Origin: Phoebastria nigripes
Lineage: Eukaryota; Chordata; Aves; Procellariiformes; Diomedeidae
NCBI GenBank assembly: GCA_035582835.1
Contig: JAYKAV010003090.1
Location: 248,001-312,000 of the forward strand
DNA: 64,000 nt
Reading direction: 5' to 3'
Shown: positions 1-11,673 of the stretch, piece after piece
How the letters are laid out: the number at the start of each line of letters is the position of its first letter
Numbering within the stretch: the first letter of the stretch is position 1
Position numbers and translations under genes: made by a program
Notes under the pieces: model-generated
Databases searched by the model: none
What the model saw: only the letters and a program-made list of their open reading frames with translations
What the model was told of the DNA's origin: nothing

Positions 1-3000
1 TCATACAACCCTGATATGTCATTGTACTGTGCTTTATTTTCTCACCTAAACACAGAAGTTGTGCAGAGCCCCTTCCCCATCCATAACAAGGAGGCAATAA
101 TGCATCCTGTTCTGCTCTGCTCGGGTTAAAGGGCCTGACTTTAAGGTGACATAAAGCTGGGGCATCCCCTGGGAGTGCAGCCCAGCAGTACCAATGTACA
201 GCCATCACAAATTTGGCCCACCTCTGCCAGCTGAAAGAGAAGCATGCGCAAGCAGTAATACTTCAATTTGACTAGACTAGGAGCTCATGCTGTCCCTGTA
301 AAAGATATTGCCAGTAAACCATTATTTCAAGACCACAGACTCTGCTTGTTCTTTCTTAACTGAGTTTTTTTATGTGACTGTGTGAATTTACGTAGTCGGG
401 ATGGTGCAGCATAGCTATTTCAAAGATCTAATTGACGTCAAGATTGATGTGACTCATGGGACTCAAAGGATCCCTACAAGTAAAAAAAGTCCATGTTAAA
501 TGATATGCATTTGTGCAGTTCTGTAGTTTGCTTTTGGGCGGACGATTGTGGATTTTGTACAGTTCATCAAGGATGATTTGAAAATGCCTAAAATCATTGA
601 TCTCTAACTCCTCAGCAGTTAGTTCCAGTCGGAGGCTGGCACAAGGCCAAATAACACAAGTGGGACAACTGCAGGCAGTGACTCTGCCACCACCTGCTTT
701 TCATCCTTTTCCATATCATGCTTTGTATGTCATCTGTAGAAAACCTATATAAATGCATAAACTGGGGAAGAAGTTCATCAGGGAAGCCATTTTTAATTAG
801 GTCACTGGTGCTCCACAGGGCTTTTAGCTTGTGATTAAGGCAAACACGCATAGACTGAGATATAAAAGCAAGCAAACAAACACAACCAGAAACAGAAACC
901 ACCAATAATACTGGCTTTCATTTACTTATCTCAGGCCCAGCGATTTTTACAACCATCTAGCCTAGTTTAGGCTAAGTATAGTTAAACTATGCAGCACAGC
1001 ACTAAAACACAGGTCCAGCTCCCCAGCTGCAGTGGGGCAGAGTTGTCTTCTGCATCAGCCCTGCCTGTTACTCTTTGATGGCATCTCAGAGTGACCCTTC
1101 CCCATTCCTGCCAAACTCTGAATGACTTCAGGGCGGGCAGGCTGGAGGGAGAAGACTGCACAGCTGAAGAATTCAACTACTTTGGATGATGAGGAGCAAG
1201 AAATGGCCCACAGTTTGTGACATGAACCTGATTTGAGATGGGACTGAAGCATGTTGTACTTCACATAATGTCAGCTTCAGAGAAAACTCTGTAAGCAGTT
1301 GGTGCACACAGATTCTGGAATGAAAGGAGTGATTTTTTTATCTATCTTACTCGTTGCCCCTGTAATATTCCCTATCACAGGCTTCCTTAGATCACTACAG
1401 GACAGCCTCATCATAATGCTATTGTGTTCTTCTATTCTGAAGAAAACATGTTAGTAGAGCCTGTAAAAGCCTCTCCCTCTTTATCTCTGCGGTGCCGCCA
1501 ATACATTAAGTGTACTTGCCATCTCAATAGAGCATGCAAGATGGTAAGTTTAAAGAGATGAAATTCTGCTTCTAGTGACACTGGAGAGCTAACAAGGTAT
1601 AGGGAAGATCTTTTTCTGACATGGAGAATCTGAGTTATGTATTAACAAATAATGGTAACAAATGTTCACTTTAGGAATCTGATGCAGTGACCAAAATTAT
1701 CTGAACACAGTGAGCATGTGCAGTATTCCAGAATTAGCCCATTTCATTTTGTAACATGCCATGTGGCCTGAAGCCACCTGGCAGCGGGAGTATGGGCAGC
1801 CTTTGATGTGCTCAGGAAAGACATCGCTATTCTTTCACATTGGTGTTTGACCAGGCTGAATGAACCAGTGGTGTCCAAATGGGCTCACTTCTGTCTTGAA
1901 TAGAGAGATGAGTGAATAACCACATCATTGTCCTTTTGCATGTGGCAAAGTGGGCCAGCAAAATATTGGTGGTAATGTGCTAAAATGCAATGAGTGCTTT
2001 GTTTCCTTCAGTACATCATATCCAGGAGTCTGCTTGCAGCCGGATTTGGGAGGAGTCAATTTGTCAAAAAAAAAAACAAGGGAAGGTGAGCCGGGAAATT
2101 CCAGGATTTGGGAATGAACAAGGGAGTGCAAATTACACATGTTAATCAATGGCATTGTTAAAAAACACCAAAAGCAAAACTAAAAAAAAAACCTACATTG
2201 TCACCATAATTACAGATAAAATCAGACTTAACAGTGGATAAAGCTGTTAAAATACATGGTCAAACAAAGGTCATTACAAAGCAAAACACAAACCAGGACA
2301 CAGGCAAAAGAGCACAGCCAAATCCAGACTCAGCAGGCAGAGCTGAGGACAACCAAAAAAGAAAAGGACTGATCCAGGCCAGGGACACAAAGCAAGGAGC
2401 AGCTTCCTTGCTGGGTAAACGCAGTGTATTCAGAGGACAGGAGGATCCTTACCAAGAGGATAAGAGCAACTAAACAATATACTTGCTTCATCATTGTCAT
2501 AACCTAAAAAAATCCCCATACTCATCCTACAACAGAAATGTGTGGCTAACAAACCAGAGGCAATTTTTATTCTTGAAATTGATGTTAAAAAGGACAAAAC
2601 CCAATTGTTTTTGCTTAAGAACATTAAAGTGATGGCATTTCCTGGCTTGCAGTGCTTTGTGGTGGTGTTTCTTTGTAGTGGGAGGCTACAAGTTAAGATC
2701 AAGAGATAATGTTAATATTGTGAGGAACACAGGAGAAAAAAAAACATGATGCATGTTTGTGCTCATTAAATGAATTCTTCAAAGGAATCAGGATGAAAAC
2801 AAAATAAAGATTGCCAGCCATGCATAAGTAACAATATTGAGTGTTCTGGGTGTTTTTTAAGGGAGCTGGCTGAAACTCTGAGACAAGCAGTTCACCTTCA
2901 TGCAGGTGTTTGCAGTTTCTAGAATGTAATGATCATCTCCCTGTTCTGCTCCAGATGAAAATAATGATTGATTTTTGCATTTCTATGAAATTTGTCACCC

Positions 3001-5125
3001 TCTAACACCACTCCTAGCTGTCCTTAAGCAGGGAAATACTCGACAGGTCTGAGGGCATGTCAGAGTGAAAAATAAAGCATCTGTGGTAGTATAAGCATCA
3101 CGTTAGGGCTAAAAAGATAGAATAGGAACAGCCCTTTTCAGCACTGTCGGTTTGAGCAGACACAGTGGTGGAACATGTATCTAACTGCTTTGGTGTATTC
3201 TTTCATTTACATTACAAAGGAATGTTTGTGGCAGAAAGTCAGTGTAAGCAGTATTCATTATTCCTTTAAGGGCTTGATAATTCAGTATGTTAATGCACTG
3301 CAGGCTATCAATGCTGTCAACAGTCCACCAAGATATAAATTAAACCTTGTTCCAGCATCAGTATTTCTGTATGCAGGCCTGAGATTTAATAGGATTGGAG
3401 CTCAGATCATGGGGTGAAAACTAGTGACGATTGATATGTTTGTGCAACATTTTGGGCCAGGGAGAAAACACCAGGAGCTGATTAAAACTTGTGAAAGAAG
3501 TCATCATTAGCACACTGGGTATGAAAATGACAGAAAATGAGAAAAGTGATTCAATCTGACAAAAAAACCCCNAACCCTCAAGAGGAATCCTCAAGTACAT
3601 CTCTGAAGTCTGGCTCAGATACGGAAAGGAGAAGTGGGCTTCTCATGCAGCTTTGGACATCTACAGCATGGGTGCCTCTAAATGGTTGCTCAGGTCCCCT
3701 TACAGTCAGTGGAGAAAAACTGGAACTTTTAGGTCATGAATCATTTAATCCTAACACAGACATTTAAACTAGGCCTTATAAAGTGCCTCTTTCTTTATCT
3801 TCTTTATAAAGGGAGAGCAACTGACTGACTGACATGTAGACATCTATACTGAAGATACCTAAAGTTACCCAAGAAGAGATCCATCTTCAGTACCTAGACA
3901 CATTTTGATTTACCAGGCTGAGCTTGTTCTGCCTGGCCATCTGATGAATGACTGAGAAACTCAGCTGGCTTAAAGGACTCTTGCAAAGCTTGGTCCCAGC
4001 AGGAGGGCAGCTCCGCACTGCAGTGGTGTCGCACAGAAGTCACAGTGCAACTCTCAGCACCCAACTTTGCTGCAATAAAGTAGCTGGCGAGTCTCCACAG
4101 ACTTGCTCTGTGGGGAATGAAGAAAGAGGGAGACTGCCACAGCAAAAGATTCAGAACTGTAATTGGACTTTGGTGCTTTGAGGGTGCATCTATATTAGTG
4201 TTTTAGTCTGGATCAGAAGAGAGCTTTTAAAGGTAATTTTTTTTTTTTATATCAAGTAAACCAGAAGATGGAGTCCAGGAGTGTACCCAATGCACTTCAG
4301 ACGCAATGGGCATTCAGTCCATGGGTCCAGATTAGGACTACTCTGAAGAAGAAAAAAATCCCTAACATNTTTATAGTGTGGGTGTCAGGTCCTCAGCACT
4401 GACTGTTTTGCTCTTCAGGTCTGCTATTGGTTTTCACACTCTGCTACTATAACATAAAGTGAATAGGGCCCTGGAAGAGCACCTTGCTCCATTAACCATT
4501 GGAGGAGTTTAGGAAGACGAGATAGCTAGGTTAGCATGCTCAAAAGTGAATGAAACGAATAACCACCGAATGGACTCTACGTTAGTTTTGCAAAATCCAC
4601 TGTTTAAACAAAGGAAACATCCATTAAACATAGGCAGAAACAAGTCCTGCACAAGGCATGAGGTAGTGAATTAACTGAGGATGAAAAATACCTGCTGATT
4701 ACTGATTACTTTCCAGGCCTACAGAGTTAGTATATCTGTCTGAGATGGCTAGTAAATTCAAAATACAGCTACCTGTGGGATTTTGTTTATAGCAGTACAG
4801 CTTCAGGACTTCATCCAAGCATAAATTGTAGTAAACTAACCGTGACATTATTACCTACTGGTTAACATGGCTGCAAAAGAACAATACAAACTGCAAAACA
4901 AAGCATGAAGACCATTTCCAGCACTACCGACTTAGCTGAGTGCACCAGTTACCCCAGTGAGAAGTAATATTGCCCACCTGATAACAAAGTATTATTATCT
5001 CTACCGGAGTCCCAATACAAAAGAAAATACTTTAGGTTAAATCTTTTAATTACAAGATGGTACAAGAAGCTGATGAGAAACACCGCTAACCAGGGCTCTG
5101 CTAAGATGGCCTGAAGCATACTGAA
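1..5125. other. non-coding stretch, no gene seen
   Basis: The DNA is AT-rich and unique, with frequent stops in all frames. I see no CR1, LTR, tRNA or exon I can support. Single N's lie at 3572 and 4369, and a T run lies near 4230-4246. Confidence 0.7.
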
Positions 5126-5243
5126 GTCAGCTTAAAGACAGTCCTGAATTTCTATTGATTTTGGATCAACTCTTTGGAAAAGGCAGACCTGGAGCGGTAC
5201 TCGGATGGGAGACTGCCTGGGAACACCTGGTCCTGTAGGTTTT
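5126..5243 (+). pseudogene. 5S rRNA-like pseudogene, 5' half decayed
   Basis: The 3' part (about 5186-5243) reads GACCTGG, GGTACTCGGATGGGAGAC, TGCCTGGGAACACC and CTGTAGGTTTT. This aligns almost without gaps to nucleotides about 65-120 of vertebrate 5S rRNA (GGCCTGG, GTACTTGGATGGGAGACC, GCCTGGGAATACC, CTGTAGGCTTT). Upstream, CCTGAAtttctattGATtttg and ctctttGGAA can be fitted to CCTGAACGCGCCCGATCTCG and TCTCGGAA with many C-to-T changes, which would make the copy about full length (118 nt). The 5' half is therefore much weaker evidence than the 3' half. The copy ends exactly at the 5S 3' terminus, in a T run, where the minus-strand LTR fragment begins. It is not a working 5S gene because the internal promoter region is degraded. 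Confidence 0.72.
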
Positions 5244-5332
5244 TGGTGAGTTACCAACACTGTTTTAGCCAGAGATCCAAAACACAGTACCACTATGAAG
5301 AAAGTTAACTCNATCCTAGCCAGACCAGTACA
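5244..5332 (-). repeat. truncated 3' LTR of the ERVK-like element
   Basis: Only the first 89 bp of U3 remain. The minus strand runs from TGTACTGGTCTGGC to GTAACTCACC. It aligns directly to the first part of the full LTR, with shared blocks such as TTTTGGAT and GTTGGTAA. It breaks off where the full LTR continues with AATGGGCTC and is replaced by the 3' end of a 5S-like sequence. Confidence 0.8.
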
Positions 5333-5928
5333 CTGCCCAAATTCCCACACACCTTGCCACCCAGGAATCGGCTGCCTCAGGACAGACTCCCATGTCGCAT
5401 CCCCTACCAGCTGGCTACCCTTATGAGAAGACAAAATCAGGTTCACAGCCCACATCCATATGAGAGCTCTGATTGCGTAGGGTTGTTAAAGAAACTGAGT
5501 GGTCATTGCAATAAGGCTGGAAACATCTACCCCGAGGAGAAGGGGGAGGTGCCGTTCTTCACTCTCCCCACNAAGCAGCTCCCAGAGGAGAGGAGGAAAG
5601 TGTAACTGCTGCTGTCTCCATGAAATGATTCTCCAGAGATTGGGAGGGGAGCGATGCAGGGGCCAAATACCAGACTGGGCTCAAGGCCAGTGCTTTTATC
5701 ATAGGTTTCCCAGTCAAGGCAAAACAAAGTGATAAACCACACAGAAAACAGCAAAAGCTGAAAGGAACCATTAACAAGCCCTGGAATTCAATGTACAGCA
5801 AGAAAGGGAGCAAGTAACAGAGCAGGTAAGGGAGGTAAGGGAGCAAATATGCCATCACGGGGACCAGCAACAGCAAATCTGTCATTATCTTGACCCCCTC
5901 AAGCACCATGTTGGGTGCCAAAAAGCAC
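5333..5928 (-). pseudogene. ERV internal region, leader frame with hydrophobic peptide
   Basis: This is the sequence between the two LTR pieces. Reading the minus strand from an ATG at 5909, an open frame runs past the PBS with a very hydrophobic stretch (leucine-, tyrosine- and proline-rich, starting MTDLLLLVPVMAYLL) and then less ordered sequence to about 5559, crossing an N. A second open frame covers the segment next to the 3' LTR (5132-5455). I cannot assign either to a retroviral protein domain, and the frames could be chance survivors in a deleted interior. No capsid, protease, reverse transcriptase or integrase motif is present. Confidence 0.5.
5903..5920 (-). other. retroviral primer-binding site, tRNA-Lys(1,2) type
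   Basis: The minus strand reads TGGCACCCAACATGGTGC, 8 nt after the LTR end. It matches the tRNA-Lys(1,2) primer-binding site TGGCGCCCAACGTGGGGC at 15 of 18 positions, and two of the three changes are CG-to-CA decay. Lysine priming places the element with class II (ERVK/beta-like) retroviruses rather than ERVL. Confidence 0.78.
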
Positions 5929-6059
5929 TGTGGTGGGTTGACCCTGGCCAGCAGCTAAGCACCCACATAGCTGCTTGCTCACTCCCCCACTCCAGTGGGA
6001 CAGAGGGAGAAAATAGGAAGAACAAAAATGAGACAACTCGTGGGTTGAGATAAAGACAG

Positions 6060-6065
6060 TTTAAT
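6060..6065 (-). terminator. LTR polyadenylation signal ATTAAA
   Basis: ATTAAA on the minus strand is followed by CTGTCTTTATCTCAACCCAC, the standard position of the poly(A) signal in this avian LTR family. Confidence 0.6.
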
Positions 6066-6206
6066 AAGTAAAGGAAAAAGAAAAAAACAAGTGAACCAAA
6101 GGAAGTCTCTCACCACCTGCCATAGGCAGACCGATGCCCAGCCAGTCTCTGAACACTGGCCACCTATGAAGCCACCCCCTGTCCCTTCTTCTTCCTCTAC
6201 CTCAGT

Positions 6207-6214
6207 TTTTATTG
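6207..6214 (-). promoter_or_regulatory. degraded LTR TATA-like box
   Basis: The minus strand reads CATGCTCAGCAATAAAAACTG. Related avian LTRs have CATGCTCAGTATATAAA at this place, so CAATAAAA is read as a decayed TATA box. Activity is doubtful. Confidence 0.45.
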
Positions 6215-6477
6215 CTGAGCATGATGCTATATGGTGTGGAACAACCCTTTGGCCAATTTATGTCAGCTGTCCCGGCTGTGTCCCCTCCTAACCCCATGTG
6301 CACTCCCAGCTTACTCGCTGAGAGGCAGAGTGAGAAAAAGAGAAATCCTTTGTGCAAGCACTGCTCATGGAGAGCCCATTGGTGTGTTACCAACACTGCT
6401 TTAGCCACAAATCCAAAACATCGCACCATGTGGGCTGCTATGAATTAAATTAACTCCATCCCAGCCAGACCACTACA

Positions 6478-9400
6478 CCCTGGAGCTACTGCTCCAAGTG
6501 ATCATTACAAGAATTGCTTCATATGACATTATCTACAAGCGCCTTCATTGCTTCACAAGCTTTAAGGCCTTCCTCATGCAATGTATTTGCATACTTTCAG
6601 GGAAGTTACAAAACCCTTTATCCTTCCTGTAAACAAATGGACACTTTTGATTCTCAGGACGAAAAAAACTACATACTTTGCATACTTTGTTCTTTAATAG
6701 TTCTGATTAAAAAAAAAAAAGATTTGGCATGTTTCCATAGTTCCTTTTTTTAAGACTAGTAAACTGTTTCAGCCCTTCATAGTTCAAAATCTGAGTATGT
6801 GGTTAAAACTGAGTTTTACTGAGAAGGCTACTCCGAGTAAAATTTTAGCAAAGCTGCTACCAAAGGATCAAAATATCTTTTACTTTAAAAAAACCCAACA
6901 AAACAACCTTTTTGAAGTATATTGGAACAAGGCTATCTCATCAGTTGTTTACTCTGTAAAATAGGTGTATTAAGGAAAAACTATCTGTAGAATGACTTTA
7001 ACTCCACACCTATAAAATTTAAACTTTGTTGCACTGAGTTTTTGAGATAGCATAAAAACACCAGAAAGGCTAAATGTAATGTTCTACAAGGAACCACAAC
7101 ATTTTCATTTTTGCATACTATATACAAAACTAAACAGGCACAATTCAATACATCTCTTAATAGCTAATGTTCTTTAAAAATAGAAATTTAAAATCAATCC
7201 TTGTGATCTTTGTTCAAAAGTATTCCTACTTTCACTCAAATAAAATCAGACATTAATACAATTGCAGCTTCTCTGCATGGCAACAAAACAACCCAGACAA
7301 TTCTGGTCCTCTGTGACTGTCTCTGCATATAACATAGTTTCACTGATGTAATGCTGCTTCTTCATTCTCTAACCTTTCCCATTTATTTGCAAAGGAGGCG
7401 TACATTAAAATAACCAAGAATTCTTCTATTGAAAGGATTTACTTCCTCCAGGAATGGAGATGGCTAGCAAAGCTAAGTGATATAACAATTTAGAGAAAAT
7501 CATATAGCTTCAGCTATGAACAAAAAGTTACATCCTTCCTCATGCCTACCTTTCATAACAGCAGCATCACTCCCGTTCTCCTTGTAAATCAACCTCTTAT
7601 TGCTTGTATTAGACTAACATCCACTGGTCCCAATCAGGGACTTATTGTGCTGTGCCTCTGTACAAAGCCATAGCAAGCTATTTCCATGACCTTGAGTAAC
7701 TCACTTGGGATCTCAGCTCATGTAAGCACTGCTGCAAAAGTCATATAGTGTATGGCAGTACAGCAGCACCATTCACCTGCAAAACTAGCTCTAAATTAAG
7801 ACAAAACGCAACCAAGTGATGTGAAAATTGAACATAGAGAACGTGGGAGGGTGGATGAGATGGGTAGCACTGACAGAGTGGTGTGTCTTCATTTTGGTGG
7901 GCTGCAAGCAGAAGGTGCAGGACTCAGGGATGGATCACTTGGTTTCTTGAACCTAGGGTTTACCTCAGGTTCCTGTCAGGCATCAGCAAAGGTCCATGAG
8001 ATGCCATTGCCCAGCTTGTGCAATGCAATTCCCCTACAACATGTGAAGTGCACATCAGCACCAGAGCCCTGCCCTGAGGGCATGGACCACAGAGTCTGGC
8101 AGCAGAACTGACCCCTGGTGCTCCAGCTGCAGGTGGGTTTGCTTGCTGCCAAGGTAGAAGGTTTGCACCCAGGCTGACACCAGCACAGACTACAGAAATG
8201 CCCACACCACTGTCCCCTGATGGGTAGCTCCTGCTGCACCTATTCCCTGCAAAGCTGAGTCACTGGGTACAAAGTGCAAAGACAGTGTTCAGTTGATGTG
8301 ACATGCATGACAAGGCATTCAAAACAAGAATACAGCATTGACAAGGTATTGTGGTAAATGCCATGGTAACCTAAAGAATTTAACCGAAAACATGCTGTGT
8401 AGGATCTCTGCCTACTTGGCCCAGCTAGTGAAAATCAGCTTTCTTCCACTCCCATATCAAATTCTTTGTCCCTAGTGTGATGTTAACTCCGCATATATCT
8501 AGGCTGAGCATTCCTCCAACACCAGGCAAGAGCTAGTTATGAAGCAGTTCTTTCAGTTGCTGCTCTTACACCAACACTTGAGGTTACCCAAATGAAGATG
8601 TACACCATGCTCACGGGCTCTGAGCAGACACAAAAAAGACACTGCAAATAGGTATAAAAAACCCAACCAAACAAAAAGCCTTTCCTTACTTATTAGAAAT
8701 GTAGAAAATGTTCCTCCTTTTCTTTTATGACAGCACAATGACAGTCATGTTTATGTCGTATCTCTCCATTGAAACGATCCAAAGTCATAAAGCCTCAAAA
8801 ATTCAACTGGAGTTAGACAGTTACTAAGCTAAGCCTGACCCAGGCTGACTGTATTCCCCCATGCATCTATATCCATCTGCTATTTTCCTTCTGTTATGCC
8901 AAGATTATCCATCACTTGGGGCAAGGGAATGACTTTTATTTTGTGGCTGTTTAGGACTAAGGAATATGTGCTACAAGAATACAAATCATCAGTACCACAG
9001 TGCCTGTGATGATTTATTTTCCCCTGCTAGCTTGCCTCTTCTGCAGGAGACCTGAAATCCTTGCATGCTTTTTGTGAAGAGGCATGTACTTTTTTAATAC
9101 TTGCACCTCCAATAACTAGTGAAAACAATTTGGGATGATCAATCTTTTAAGCTTTACTGCTGAACATCAACATACTCAGCAGGAGCCAGGACCACTGATT
9201 ATTTTCTTTAGATTCCCAACAGGTGGTGTCACAGGTGCTCCTGTCAACCAAAACCAGTAAAGGGGTGACAGGTATGTGAAGGGAGAGCTGAGCATGGAGC
9301 AAACCAGGGGCGGGTTTTGTTCACGGGCTGAGCAGTTAGGCCAGGAAACAGGCTGAAGCCAGTAGAAGAGACTGGACTTCCACTGCAGAAGCTTTCTGCT

Positions 9401-9624
9401 GGTATTTGTAAAGTAATTACATCAGTGATTCTACAAGAAGGAATCTCTGAGAAATCTGCTCCCACTAAGGAAAGTGCAGTAGCTATGGTTACTGAGCAAA
9501 CAGGGAGAGGAGGCAAAGCTGAACCACAGCTCTGGGCACCGTACACCATTTTTAACACCAAAAGCCTAGTTTTAGCTTTCCAAAATACAACTATGAGAAC
9601 AGCCACCCACGTTCCCCATTACAG
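6478..9624. other. non-coding stretch, no gene seen
   Basis: This is unique sequence to the right of the ERV. A moderately GC-rich part at 7830-8240 has longer frames on both strands but lacks CpG sites and protein-like composition. An A run lies near 6709-6721. Confidence 0.7.
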
Positions 9625-9711
9625 TATGTGTGTGTGTGTATATATGTCTGTGTGTGTATATATAGATATAGATTTAGAGATATATATACACACATGCAGA
9701 CAGATATATAG
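9625..9711 (+). repeat. compound TG/TA microsatellite
   Basis: TG runs alternate with TATATA and GATATA blocks over about 87 bp and close with ACACACATGCAGACAG and GATATATAG. Confidence 0.9.
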
Positions 9712-11025
9712 TAGGGTGAGGAGATGACAAAGAGGACAAAAAATGTAGTCAGCTTTTAGACCATCATATAACTATGAAGTTCGTCACGTACTCATAGGTA
9801 ACAATCTTGTACTCTTGGTTAGACAGCCCAGGGCCCGCACCATGGGACTTTCCCCAGGGAACTTCTGGTGCCACAAAGAGGAAATGGGTGTCTTCATTTG
9901 CTCCTGAGGATTTCTCAAGAGGTACAAGCAGTTCCCTGTAAGGGAACTACGTCTATATTGCAGGCTTAGTGCAACCCTTCTAGAAAAGCTCCAATTAACC
10001 TTAAGGCTAATGAGCATAAGTACTACTGTAGTGTAGCAGCAGCAATCTGGAACTTGGCATGTACCATAAACCCCCCTGAGAAACTGGGTAAATATTTAGG
10101 CAATTAATCCACATTGAATTTCACATAAAATAGCTTCGCATAGTCATCGAGCTCGTTAACTGGTGTTCTTGAAACAGGGCAGGTATAGTTTAATGGGCTG
10201 TAGCACTGCCTGCATGGTGGGTGTTGTAAGGCAGAGTTTACACACTACACAGTTTCCCAAGCCCTTCACACCTCCAGTCAGCAACAGCCTGGGCATGTCC
10301 ACTCCAGGCATCAATTTGGACCTGGGTATGCCCACATAGCTGCCTTCACCTCTTTGATGGCAATGTCTTAAAGCTATACCTACACTGCCCAGAAAGAGTC
10401 CTCTCCTGAGTGGCCATGAACATGGCCCGTTCCACCTCCTTCCCACACCGCTGTCTCACAGGCAGTCCCCAGATGCTTGCCGCAGCACAGTGCCTGACAC
10501 ACCGTCAGACAAAGCACCCTGGACGCTTGAGTTCCTGGGCTATATGGACAGTATGCCTGGCTGTGCCTTAGTGCACACTTGCAGTCTAGTCATGGTTTCT
10601 TTAGCATACCATGTAGACATACACTCTGAGGCTGCAGTTCAAATTAGTCATCTAGGTTTCCTCTTCAGTCACAAGAAAGAAGCAGGCACCATCATCTCAC
10701 TCATCTCAGGCACCTCCTCAGCACAAAACCCTTTCAAGGTGTTTATATCACTAAGCTAGTTATCTAGACTCCCTCTGTAGACTAGCTGAGAGTTTGGTCT
10801 CTAAAGTTAGGTGAACTGAATCCCGTCCCTTACTAGATACAGTTTCCTGAAGGTGGAATGGGCTGCTGCCAGTTTGTCCCTATGAATCTCTTCTCCAAAA
10901 GGACAATAGGACAGCAGTGGCTGTTTGGTAACAGATAGAGCAGAGCCCTCTGCTTTGACACCAACTTCTACGTGCAACAGTGTCTAATACCACTGAGACA
11001 CTGGAGTACCTGAGATGTCCAGGCA
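9712..11025. other. non-coding stretch with faint repeat words
   Basis: No gene is seen. Scattered words such as TATACCTACACTGCC (near 10374) and TAGACATACACTCTGAGG (near 10614) resemble words in the three-copy repeat to the right and may be further, very decayed units. Confidence 0.5.
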
Positions 11026-11673
11026 GGGCTGGCAGATATGACATGAGACTTTTGTGAGACTGGTGTCCTTTTGGAGCAGTAGCTGGGAACCAGGAGGATG
11101 GCACGAGGGCATCTTGGCCAGCACTGGACAACTAGCCATGTCTACCTGAGAGCTGGGTGTGTGACCTACCTGTAAAGCCAAGGCAGATATAGAAGACCAT
11201 GGAGATTGATTCAGCTTAACCCACAATGGACACTGTTGCAACCAGAACACCCACACAAGGTTGGTAGATAGGACATGGGACTTAATAGAAACTCACAGCC
11301 TTCTGGATCAGCAGCTGGAGGCCAGGCAGGATATCTAGTAAATAACTGGACACCTGTGCTTGGGCATCTGAACTGAGCCCATAGATTCTTGTTGCTTCTG
11401 TGGGCTGTTACTGCAAAGTCAAAGCATTTTACAAGATATTAAACTAAAACCTGTATCAGCTTTCATCCACCTGTTTCCAAGAAATGGCAAAATTTAGTCT
11501 TCTATTTTTTTCTTCTATAAAGTCTTTCTAGACATTAGAGGCGGTTTTCAGTGTAGTTACATCTACACAGGGCTGGCTGGTGTGACACTGGAGTCATGAG
11601 ATACCAGTGCCCTTTTGGACCAGAAGCAAGAAGCCAGACAGGCCTAGGGCAGCAGGTGCCTATGCGGGACAAC
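11026..11673 (+). repeat. diverged three-copy tandem repeat
   Basis: Three segments (about 11026-11132, 11258-11355 and 11569-11673) share the same order of words: GGCTGG or GGTTGG, GACATGAGACTT or GACATGGGACTT, then CCTTTTGGAGCAGTAGCTGG, CCTTCTGGATCAGCAGCTGG or CCCTTTTGGACCAGAAGCAA. After this come a CCAGGCAGG-like word and CTGGACAAC or GGGACAACC. Spacing is about 230 and 310 bp, with unrelated sequence between. This looks like an old minisatellite or segmental tandem array; its boundaries are approximate. Confidence 0.6.

Larger units (their letters stand above)
5244..6477 (-). mobile_element. truncated class II (ERVK-like) endogenous retrovirus remnant
   Basis: This is a non-functional avian endogenous retrovirus copy on the minus strand. 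In viral order it has a full LTR (5929-6477), a primer-binding site (5903-5920), a short internal region of about 600 bp (5333-5928), and the first 89 bp of a second LTR (5244-5332). The two LTR pieces begin alike (TGTACTGGTCTGGCTAGGAT and TGTAGTGGTCTGGCTGGGAT) but differ at many sites, so the insertion is old. No gag, pro, pol or env domain is visible, so most of the coding interior has been lost or the copy was non-autonomous from the start. The left end stops inside U3 and joins a 5S rRNA-like sequence, so no target-site duplication can be read. N's at 5312 and 5572 are unresolved bases. Confidence 0.85.
5929..6477 (-). repeat. 5' LTR of the ERVK-like element (full length)
   Basis: The 549-bp LTR has terminal TG and CA. 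On the minus strand it starts TGTAGTGGTCTGGCTGGGAT and ends GGTCAACCCACCACA, the characteristic ends of a large avian LTR family. It also carries the landmark CTGTCTTTATCTCAACCCAC in R/U5 after an ATTAAA signal. U3 is roughly 6214-6477 and R/U5 roughly the lower-numbered remainder. CpG sites seen in better preserved family members are mostly TG or CA here, a sign of age. Confidence 0.85.

Noticed and set aside
7821..8239. Overlapping frames in a locally GC-richer patch
   Set aside because: Open frames on both strands reflect low stop density at higher GC, not coding. CpG is low and no domain is present.
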